Shown here: positions 12,801 to 24,800 of the stretch, piece by piece
Layout of the letters: each line of letters opens with the position of its first letter
How positions within the stretch are numbered: the stretch's first letter is position 1
Origin: Ifrita kowaldi
Taxonomy: Eukaryota; Chordata; Aves; Passeriformes; Cinclosomatidae
NCBI GenBank assembly: GCA_013398055.1
Contig: VZRS01001718.1
Span: 404,547 to 468,546 of the forward strand
Reading direction: 5' to 3'
Length of the DNA: 64,000 nt
Notes under the pieces: generated by a model
The model's database searches: none
Seen by the model: only the letters and a program-made list of their open reading frames with translations
What the model was told of the DNA's origin: nothing
Program-made: the position numbers and the translations under genes

Positions 12801-15800
12801 GACAACAATAACAAAACACTAGAAATTAGCAGCTTGTACTTGTTTTGGGGCTGGACAGGGGGCTAACCGCCAACAATACTAAAAAACATTATAACTAAAG
12901 AGTATTATTATTCAAGAAATAAGTTGTCTCCAGCCAAAAGAAATAAATGTGGTCAGCACTTCATGCAATGGAAAACAACTACAGACACACACATAATGTA
13001 TTAAATATACATATTAATAAATAAATATATATATATTTACATCGGGCCCAAGCCCTGCACTGAGTCTGAATTTGTGCGATGCTGTGCCCAGACACTTTAA
13101 GCACACTTTAAGGCAGGATGTTTGTAAGGGCTCATTGTCACCCAGAACTCAACATGAACCAAACTGTGTCAGCTTAAGCACAGGAAATGTAAACTGGTGC
13201 CTGTCTGCAACCCAGTGTTAAAAGATTTCCAAATGTTTATATGTATTGATATTTATTGATACATATCAACTTGCACACTTTCACATATTGGTAATACATT
13301 AAAAGAAGGGCAGAACTGGAGGCTGTGACAGTAGCACCTCTCAGTTCTACATGGGCACCTTTAGCAACATGGGGAACGAGCAACTTCTGCTGCCCACAGC
13401 AATGAACTCTCACCACAGACCTTCACCAGTTCTGCTGTTCTCTGCAGCACCCACAGTTTCAGCACAGACAACACACAAACGGTGAACTCAATGAGCATCA
13501 GGCAGTTGAGGACATGGTACTGGGTGCCCATATGAGTAAGGGATGTAAATGGAGGTAGTGGGGTTGGGATTTACTTTTTGGAATAGAGTGAGTAAGAGAA
13601 TGTGATGAGAGAAAGAAGATACGTATCTTCTTGTGAATAAATGTTACTGGCAAGGAATGAGGAGTCACTGCTGCTACCTCTAGAAAGTACTTGTCTCAAA
13701 GATTTGGAAATGTAAGCCATAGAGATCTATTTTCCAAGAAAAGAAATCCCTGCAAAAAGGGATTTTTTACTGTTTCATTATTTCATTTAGTACTTCAATG
13801 ATACTGAAACATACCTGAATCACCACTGATCCAAGCTAATACTGGAGCCTTTCTGAGCTAAATGGATAGCCATCACAGCACAATGAATTCACCAAATACA
13901 TATTCTTATGAATCCTATATTCTATTCTAAGTATTTCAAAAGTAACATCTTTTTTGACTCTTTTTTTGGTGCAAAAGTCCAAACAAAAAGAGGAAAACTA
14001 ATTTCATGGAGAGACAATGACAATTATTATTCATATGGCAGTCACAAAAATCTGTTTTGGTTTGTATGTTCGGTGCTCTTCCTTGCAGCAAGTGGTCAAA
14101 ATATTTTAGCTCTAAGTTTTGTCACTACTAAAGAAGTCTTCAGATTGCAGTGCAAAGCTGTTTTATATTCTAGTTTTATACTGTATCTTCTTTGATGCAG
14201 AAGGTCTGACAGGTACAGAAAATGCTATGATGTTACCTGTTTAATCCAGTGGCGATACTCATTAACACCAAAGGTTTTTTTCATCCAAAGGCCATAAATG
14301 TAACCAGAGATTCCCTTTAGTACCCATTCATCTGACCTATTATAAGAAAGAAACATGAATTATTTCACTTCAGAAGATGTTTTGTAAGGGGTGGTATTTT
14401 TGACCAGCTCAAAAATAGCCCCAAATTTCAAGAGGTTGTATAACTTCTCTAAGTCAACAGAAGTCTGATGAGCTGTGAACCAATTTATGGAACTTGGCAT
14501 CTGGATGGGACCAATGAAACTGAAAAGTCAGTGAAAACTGAACTTTTACCACAGAAACCCAGATTAAAATATAAAACCAAACTATTTTAGCTGAAACAAT
14601 AAAAATAAACAGGTGGAAATGGGCACAAAAGTTAAAGCAACTGCTAATCTATATGATCTTCAATTCTCGATAAACATCTCAATGCAGTGCAGAAGATCTG
14701 GACAGCAAGTAAACAAAATACCTATCTCACATTTGTGGGCACCCTTTTAAACACATCTTCTGTGAGTTATGTTCTAAGAGAGAAAAAAATGGACAAAAAC
14801 TACAACATGATCATGAACTAGAACCTTAAACAGAAGAATGACATCGTACACAGGGTATGATGAAGTAAATAACACAAGAACATATGAAAATGGAGTCATT
14901 ATGAAGGATGCAAAAAATTGCCTTCACCACACAAGTAGGCTAGAAATAAAGAAGAGAGCCAGAGAAATTACAACAGTACAAACATCAATTTAAGAACATT
15001 TTGATTTCCCTTGTTTTTAAGACAAGGATGCTCTGGGACATAGACTTTTGCCATAAAAAAAAAGTCATGGGCTACTTGTCCCCAGTAAATAAAGCGTATG
15101 CAAAAGGATTTAAAATAAATACTGATCAGAACTGCAAGAGCCATTTGGGGAGGTTTTCTGAGACATGGAGTTATAGCCATCTTAGCAGGAATTTTCTCAT
15201 TTGACACTAATTTCTGCCTTCTCCTCCCTGAACAACTTCTTAATTTATTAGTTCTGTGCTCTACAAGCACTTTGCATGCAGGCTATACTTCATCATCCAA
15301 AATACCTAACAGAGATTGACTGATAATGCAAAAGAGTTACCTTTCTAAAATTTTCAGATGCCAAAGCATACTACAGCATTCAGGAAGATATATTCAATCT
15401 ATACAATCTTTTGAACTTTTCTCTCTCACATTCTCTTTTCAAAACAACAAATAATACTAATGGATTTTCATTTATTGAGCTGGGTTTATTACTGTTAATT
15501 TTTTCCCCTGTTTTTGCTTTCTTCTACAATTACTGTTTCACTTATTTTTCTGATAAAATGCAATTTGCAAATTAAAATTTGAGCTTCCTAGATCCTCCCC
15601 ATTTTCTGAAGAATACTATGGTAAAATGCTTACCAGGACATTCTGGATATGAAACATCCAAAGAACTGCTGGGCCAGGGCCTGTGCCAAGCACCTCCTTG
15701 TTAGTGGAGTTTCATCTATAATCATTGCGCTGTGCAAGAGATTTGTGCTGGACATAGAAAGAAAATTACACAATATGAGTACTGGCTCCAAAGAAACACA

Positions 15801-18800
15801 AGAGACCTTGCCTTAAAAACCAAAACACGTAAAATAATTTCTTCACTGTTTTTCCAGTGAGATAGTAACATCTTTTTTTAAATAATCTTAATGCAGGCAG
15901 ATCTCCTGCTACTATAATCTATATACAACTCTCTGTGTAGAGCCTAAGTAGCTTAACTGGTGAAACTCTCTTGGATTTCTGATACCTTATTGCAGCTGAA
16001 GAAAAATAAAACACAATCAAACTTCTGCACTTAGTTTGAGATTAAATATTTTATGCACGGCATTTCTAATTCACAAGGAATTGCCAGTTTTTTCTTAAAG
16101 TAAATCCAACATCTTTACAACAGATGAAAATGGAAACGGTGTTAAAAGCCTGCAGTGTCAACAAAAACAAGCTTTTTCAAACTAGAGAGCCCAAAACTCA
16201 GGCTACAAAAATAACTAGTTTCATACATTTCTCACCAGTCTTGGATCTACAGCTTCTAGGCCTGTGGATTTAGAAGCTGTAATTTTCTCAAATACTAACC
16301 TGAAAATACTCATGGATGCATAAGCAGCTACTTCAACATAAGCTTCATCTATAAAAACAGTCTTGAAACAGGAGTAAGGATAGCGGCAGGTAAGAATCTC
16401 CTCGTAAAATTCAAACACCTCATGAAGGTATGACGTGGTATGTTTGAGCAATGGGAGAAGCTGTGGTAAGCAAAAGTGAGTCACCTGCAAACAAAGGAAA
16501 ATTTGTTACAAGATCTACGAATATATTTAAATACATAAATATCAGGTATATTACATATCAGGGAAGAAACCCAATTTCAACTAAATTCATCCCATAAATT
16601 CAGACATAGATGGAATTATTGCTTACTTAAAGGCTTTTTTTTTTGTTTTTGGAGATAAATTTAAATACAGGCATTACTAGACAAGCTTTATCATACAACT
16701 GTACTGATGAAGGTTGATCTAGACGTACCCATTTCTGGACTAATATATACTGACTACAACATAAAACATCAGTAATTCTTTAGAAAAAAAAAAAGGAGGC
16801 TTCTATGATGAAGATTATTACCTCATGCATGTATGGATCAACAAGGATTTCAAATGGTCCAATTGCCAAGGAGATGTTAGAAGCTGCAGTTGGAATAGTC
16901 AGCATGTAATGAAAAGTCTTCTTTCTCATATCATGGGTGTACACAGTTTCCACCAAATCTCCGTTTGAAACTGCCACCATTGCAGCATCTACAGTATACT
17001 CAAGTTTCCAGGTACACAACTCAGAATATGAATCCACACAAGGAAACCAAAATCTAGGAAAGTTAGGATTGGGGGGAAAATGGTTAACACCATTTCTTCA
17101 CAGGTGGTTTGTCTTTCAAGTTCCAAACAATATCCCTAAATATTTTAAGAATATATGAATGTTGACATACTGACTCCTACAATACATTAACTTTATAAAG
17201 CTTTACAAGATTTTTTTGTCTTTATCTCCTGCTGAGCTATAAAGACTAGCCATTCTAATTACTAGTCATTAGATGCTACTTCACATTGGTATGCTCCGTT
17301 CAAGTACAAATTAAGTTTTAGAATTTTTTAAGCTTAAAAGAATTTGAAGAAATTATTTGTATTTCCTACACTTTGAGAATAAGAAAGAAATACAAGTCTA
17401 ACATTCAAAGACAGTTTTCTTACCTTGTAGAATTTTGATAACCACATGAAAAGACATGAGCCCCTCTTTCTGCCATGTTGCCCTCCATGTTGGGTACCAC
17501 GAAATGAAGGCCTCCTTTTGGCTGGTCCAGAGAAAAGTTTATATGCACCTTCAGGACTTTTAACTCTGCAGCATAAAGACCAAAACTGGAGTAAGCATAT
17601 ACAACTTAAATGAAAGTTATTTCAGAATAGTAATTCAGTTTTGGACTCTAGATCTTTCAAGATTATGTGATAACTTCATTTTCGTGGACTTCCTGGTCCA
17701 CTTACAAAGTACAGATCAAAGCTTACAAAACTGAGACCTCCCTAAGCACAACTTACAGGAGATAAATTTATAAGAATCTTTATTAATTAATAAAAACTGC
17801 AATTGGAGTCACATCTCATCTTTCATTTCCCAACAGTAAAGCATCTTTATACAGATTGTCCCCTAACCATGATCTCCTTGGTACCTTGCTGAAAAATTTT
17901 CTCTAACAACTGCATGTAGCAGACACATTCTTAAAAGACATATTATTGTCATTTGCAGTTGCTTAAAATATCTTATTATGGTTAATGCTTTTCCTGTAAC
18001 TTAAGTGCCTTTGCTTTGGTTTAGTTTCACAGAAATCTCACCTATGAATAGACTGGCAAGAAAAGAAATTCAAGCATATGCTCAAATTTATCCCACAAGT
18101 CTCACCATATTTTGGCACTCAAACTTTGAAAAGTGAAATTATACATGTTTGAATATTTTTCCTTCTAGGCTTGCATGTAAGGCAACAGGAACTCACACAA
18201 AAATCAAAATAAACAAAAGTGTCTTTCCCATTAAGGTGCCTCTGACAATGCTGCATGAGTCAGCCTCATGATACAGTTGCTATTGTTCTCTCAGAGGTCT
18301 CATAAATCCATGGCAAAAACTGATCAAACCATGCAAGAAATAATACAAGAAACTAGTAAGATCCCTGTAAGAAAATAATCAACACTGGAGAGTAACTTAT
18401 TAAAACAATTACTTATTCCAGGACCTAGTATGCCAGTTTACAAAGGAGTCTACTTTTACTACCAAAGCAATTTTAAAATGACCATTCCTCAAGGTGAGAT
18501 GGCATGAAACTAATATAGCTTTGTAAAAAGATGTATATAACTATATCCTTATAAATTATTCTCTTTGTTGGATCACATATATTGAAAGTAACTTCAAAAT
18601 CACAATTTAGCACCCAGTACACTCCATTATTCCCACTTCCTCAAGTATTCTTCCGGGGTTGTGACCACCCAAGAGAATGTTTGTGTAATAGTGTCAAGAA
18701 ACCTTGCAACACTTCTCTACATTACCAAAAGGTAAATGGTTTTTTAGAGTTCAAGTAGAGAGGAAAAAGGAAACAGTAATCATAAATTCATAAAATAATG

Positions 18801-21800
18801 TAACACTACTTCTATTTATATAAAGCTACTATCTTCCTAAGTGAACTTGCAGCTGGCAACTCTATGACATCTTAAATTAAGCTTTCAGTATGGTCTCTTT
18901 ACCATCAACATGTTTCCACAGCTCCGAGGGAACCTTAATGCAGAGTTCTCCGTTTCCAGCATCTGGGTCCACAGCACTGACAGCAGCAGCATAGGCATTG
19001 GAAAAATAGTTGAGATTCCTCCTGTCAGAAATACCCAGTTAATTCTTAAAGTACAGTTGTGCTGAACCACAAAACACTAGTTTGAAAGTTAAGGCAATTT
19101 CTATACTGAATTTCAAGGTGCATGTTCAACCAAGTGTTTTGGTTTGGTTTGGTTTTAAAGGAGGGGAAGAGAAAAGGAGTAAAGATTAGATTTCAACAAC
19201 CAAAACTTAAAATACGGCTCTTGGAGAAGTGATCAGGGATCAAAAAGACTTCAGCAGTAATAATTCTCAATAAATGGAGAAATTCTCTGTGTTCTCTTCT
19301 TCCCAATAAGAGTAATATTTACATTCCTTGGAATAGAAATAAAAAATTCTGGTTTTTATTTTGGATGAAGATTGTATCTTTATCTAAAGCTCTGTCTTGA
19401 AAATCTGCTTCCTCTTATATTGCAGTTTTGCTCTTATCTTGCTTTTCTAAATGTGAGATTTTAGCTTGGCAATGGTATTTTCCCCTTTAGCCTGATGGAT
19501 AAGAATAGGGGGTTTTTTAATGCACTTGAAAACAACACATAAAATATTATATGTTAAGAGTTTTGGCCTTAATACACAAACACAAAAATATGTGCTATAC
19601 TTTTTTGTTTCTAGTTATATTAGAAACATTCTTCTTTTTTAAAGTGTACCATAATTTATTTAAGATGTAAACACAGTTTTTCGTAATTAGGTTTGAACAA
19701 CTATATATCAGCTGCTCATTAACTGCTCACTTCATTCCAAAGTCATATCATCACTTCAGTTATGACTTAGATTAATTGTTTTCTACTGAAATTAGCAGGA
19801 ACAAGCATATGTCTGCTGTTGAAGTACTTATAAGCAGGATGTTACCTTATTATTTACTGTGATTATATTTAGCTACTGGAGGATGACCAGTCAAGTTCAA
19901 AAATAACCCTGCTTTAACAGCTTTATGCAATAGCCTCTATACTTTTTCAAAATGGATTTTTAAACTGTTTAAAGCATGGGAGAAAAATCTTTCTTAATTC
20001 TAATTCTCCAGTACACACAGTTTTTCAGAAGCTTGCACAACTCTATACCTGAAGAGACGTGTTTGAACAACTTATCACCTTTTCCCTAGACTTTAGGTAC
20101 AGCTGATGAATCCAAGCACTGTGGAAGCAAGACACAATCAAGCATAAAGCAGCCATAGAATCACAAAACCACAGAACACTCTTGGAAGGGACCTTCCAAG
20201 GTCATCTAATCCAACTCTCCGGGGGGAGGACAGGGACATCTTGCACTATATGAGGTGGCTCAGAGCCCTGTCCAACCAGACCTTCAGTGTTTCCAGGGGT
20301 GGGACATCTACCACCTCTCCATGAAACCAGTTCCAGGGTTTCACTGCCCTCACAGTAAGAGAGTTCTTCCTGGCATCTAGTCTAAATCTACTCTCTTTTA
20401 GTTTAAAACCATTACCCTTTGTCCTACTGTAACAGGTCCTACTAAAAGTCTGTGCCATCATTCTCATAAACCCCCTCCAAGTACTGAAAGGTTGCAGTAA
20501 GATATTCCCAGAGCCGTATCTTCTCCAGGCTGAACTCCAACTCTCTCAGCCTTTCACCACAGATAGGTGTTCCATCCCTCTTATCATCTTTGTAGCCTCC
20601 TCTGGATCTGCTCCAACAGGTCCATGTCCTCCCTGTGCTGAGGACCTCAAAGCTGGATGCAGCACTGCAGGTGGGGTCTCACGAGGGTGGAGTGGAGGGG
20701 CAGAATCCCCTCCTTCACCCTGCTGCCCACTTGGCTGGTGATGCAGCCCAGGACACCACTGGCTTTTTGGGGTGCAAATGCACATTGCCAGCTCATGCTG
20801 TGCCTCTCATCCATCAGCACCCTGCAGTCTTTCTCCACAGGGCTGCCTGCAATCCCTTCATCCCCCAGTCTGCACTGACACTGGGGGCTATCCTGACCCA
20901 GGACTACTGCACCACAATGGAGTAAATTAACTTGTGGCTGGGGACTCCACCTTCCACAGAATCTGAAGTCCACACAAAGCAGACATGATCTCATTTCAGG
21001 ATTTTGCTTTCATCTAACCATTCTCTATTCACTATCCACAGAGAAAACCACCCAAATTACAGTACCTTACTTGGAAGAATGAAGTACAATTAATCATGCC
21101 ACCAGCACCATCCTGTAAGTCTAGGTATGTCAAACACCATGCTTAATATTCCTAGTCTTCCACATATAAAAAATTTTGCTAAAATACTGAAATATGTTGA
21201 GAACATATTTTCATGTAGTTCTTAATCTTTGGCAATAATAATGCACAAATTCCCTGGCACCACTACTAAGACCGAGAATGTCAGGAGCAGTAAACTTGTC
21301 TACTTTGCTTGGAAGCTTCTGAAAATTGGACATGAATAGTAAATGGGGCCATTTCAGCATAGAAACACACAAATCTCAAGTTTTAATAGATTTTTTTCCT
21401 TTTCCACAGCTGAAGTGTACCTAAAGGCAGGATATAATGCCAAAAAGTTTCGAAAGCAAAAGGTTGAATTTGTACACTAGAATATACTATAACTTCAGGT
21501 ATGGCTCCAGAACAATTCCAACCCACCTAACTCCAGCTGATGTGCTGTCTACTAGTCTCACTCATGCCTTCCTACTACCTCACTCACTAAGGACACTACT
21601 GTTCATCTGACCCTGTGGGCATGCAACTGAAAGTGTCCAATGGTAAAATAAGTCCTTTTTTCTAATCAGGCAGCTTTCAGTTGGTTTACTTCCTTGAGCT
21701 GTCATACTGAGGGGTCAAAGAACACCCCTAAGCAAAGTTACTTTAAGCTATCCTTCAAATGGCATCCTAGAAAGGCAAACAAATACCATTGGAAAAACTC

Positions 21801-24800
21801 TATTTAAAAAGAGACTGCATGACTGAGAACTATTAGTAATTGAAAAAGCTAGCAACAGAAGACAACAGTTAACATTCTGTTAGATTGTAAAGTCTAAAGT
21901 TTTTAATTTTAATCCAAATTGCTTTTGATCCCCCTATCAGCAATTGACTATTATTGATAGGGGATCCCTTTCCTACACATCAGTGAGAATTTGTACAAAC
22001 TTTGAAGATTGTGATGAGCTTGCTGCTACACTTTAAACATCCGTGGGTTCACAGACAGGAAAAGGTTAGGATTTTACAGCAAAGAAGGTAGACTCCAGAG
22101 CTTAACATTTTATGGAAAACAAGTCTATTCTTATAGTTCTATTTTTGTGAAGTGTTCCAATTCAAATGGGTGATTCACTGTAAAAGGAATCCATGAAAGG
22201 CTTAGTACCACAGATTAATCTTTTCATAGGTTGAACTATTCTCAATAAACTGGATATGGCCATTTTAAGAAAAACAGAGCACATGCCAAAAGTTACAGAC
22301 CAAGGAACAATGATAAATTTTCCTAATGCTAAGTGTACATTGACAATGAAAAAAAGATGCATTCATGGTTTTCTCTCAGTAGAGATACATTTTATTATCA
22401 GAATTCAACCCAAGCATTGTTAATTACAGCCCAAGTGTATGCAGTTTGACTGACTGTAAAGAAGCAATCCTGCAGAGACTTATTTTTTAAAGCTACTAAT
22501 TGATTTCAAACTTTCCACAGCATTTCTCACTACTAGCTGCACCAGTGCTACAAATATATGTGCCAAACATATAGTCTACAAACCACTGTTTCCCTACAGT
22601 ACTTAACATCAACCTGGCAAAATAATTCTTTGCTCTACCTGTAATCCATTGTCTGTAATTCATTTACTAATCTACTTTGCTTCCCAGATAGAATAAGCAC
22701 TTGATACTGGAGTACATACATGATATAGCATTTTAAATATATAATACATGCACATACAGGTGATTTATTAATAGGGTAATGATTTCAATCTTTGTCATGC
22801 TGAAAAACCTAATTTTCACTCCTGGCCAGGTTTAAGGGCTTTGTCATCTCTTTTGAAAAGTTCTCTGCACCTTTGTGTCATGGTTTAGGAATTCTCCCAT
22901 TTCGTGCTTCCACTGAAACTACTTCAAACCATGTGCCACTTGATCTCTCCCCCCTGCCCCTCTGGTGGGCTGGAGAGGAGAACTGGNAGGTGCTGTGCTG
23001 TCAGCTGTTTGCAAGCTGCATCAGGCACTCACAACTGGTGTAACTGGAGCAGCCCATACTCATTTCCCTTGGTGGTTATTACATACAGGGGCAGTGTCAT
23101 TCAGGAACCAATATTATACAATTCAACATTACAGGCTGTTCTTATGCAAAATCAANCCACAAAAGGTAAAGATTATAGATTGAGATAAGAATAGTTTACC
23201 AGAGACAACAATGAAATAAGGTAACAAACAGTAACAGCAACAATATCAATAACAACGTGGAGAAAAGAGGCGAATGACTCACATGGTATTGCTCACCCTG
23301 TGGAAAACTCCTGAAAATACCTGACCCCTCTGCCATGCTATGGGACCTGGAAGTGAGCCCTTTTCCCACCGCTGGAAAATGAGGTGAGGTGATATAGAAA
23401 AATTTCCAGGCCCTAGCCATGCCCCTTCCTGGCTANCTTCTCATATGCACCACAGAGACTTTATCCCCTTGTACAGTACATGGGAATTTTCACTGAGCAG
23501 GGCCGGCCGGATTGTCAGAGCCTCTACCGTTAACTCACCAAGTGGCCTCCACTGAATGTAGGAAGGTGGAGGTTGCACTACCCAGGTTCCACCACCCACT
23601 GCTTTCAGTGTGGTTTTAAACAGTCCACTGTACCATTCAACTTTCCCAGAGACTGGTGTGTGCAAGGGAATATGATACACCCATTCAATACCATGTTCTN
23701 CAGAACAGGAACATTATCTACCTCTTATTCTATATTGTCTACTTCATGCCCAAATCCCAAACCTTTCAACTATACATATATATATATATACACACATATA
23801 TACATACATATATNTGTGTGCAAGGGAATATGATACACCCATTCAATACCATGTTCTCTAGCCCAGGTGTCTATAAGGCTGTTTCTGAAATGAGTCCCAT
23901 TGTTCAAATCAATTATTTCAGGGCTGCCCCATTGCCACAGCCCTTGTTTTTCAAGGCCCAGGATGGTGTCCCAGGCAGCAGTGTGAGGCACAGGATACAT
24001 CTCCAGCCATCCAGTGGTTGCTTCCATCATTCTCAGTCCATAGCGCTTGCCTTGGTGAGTTTGCAGAGCATGATGGGATCAATCTGTCAGGCCTCCCCAT
24101 GTTTGTAATGTTTATATTTCAATCATCATCCACCACACCACAGAGGCTTTGCCCACCTGGCCTGCACTGCAGTGCATACTTCATTGTTATGGATAACCGT
24201 GGTTAAGTTAATTCCTAAATTATGAGCCCATCTGTACACTGCATCTCTTCCCTGATGACCTGAGGCATCATGGGCCCACTAAACCAGAACTAATTCACCC
24301 TTATGCTGCCAACCCAGACCCGCCTGAGATACTTTAATCTTGGCAGCTCGATCCACCTGTTCATTGTGATGCTCTTCAGCAGCCCCACTCTTGGTTACAT
24401 GTACATAACATACTTTCACAGCCATCTTCTCTACCCTGTCAGTGATATCTTACCACAATTCAGCAGCCCAGATGGGTTTACCTCTGAGCTGTCAATTGGT
24501 CTTTTTCCATTGTTCTAATCACCCCCACAGAAAATTTGCTACCATCCATGAGTCAGTGTAGAAGTGGAGTGTTGGCTACTTCTCTCACTCAGTGATGTCC
24601 AAAGCCATCTGGACAGCTTTCAGCTCTGCAACCTGACTTGATCCACCTTGTCCCTCAATAGCTTCTGTGACTCATCACATAGGACTCAGTACAGCAGCTT
24701 TCAATTTGCGATGTAACCCTATGATACAACAGGAAGTGTCAGTAAAGAGGGTGTGTTGCTTTTCATTTTCTGGCAGCTGATTATACGGTGGGGCCTCCTC

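Larger units (their letters stand above)
23441..24030 (-). pseudogene. Integrase remnant of the LTR element, interrupted
   Basis: Two minus-strand frames (23770-24030 and 23441-23680) resemble successive parts of a retroviral integrase core. The expected Asp before the Asn-Gly-Thr-His-Phe motif is Asn here (LNNGTHF), while the later Glu region (GKVEWYSG) is retained. The frame is interrupted between them by a 113-bp N-bounded piece, and the seven residues YHIPLHT are encoded on both sides of it, so this break may be an assembly effect. Not a functional gene as it stands. Confidence 0.75.
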
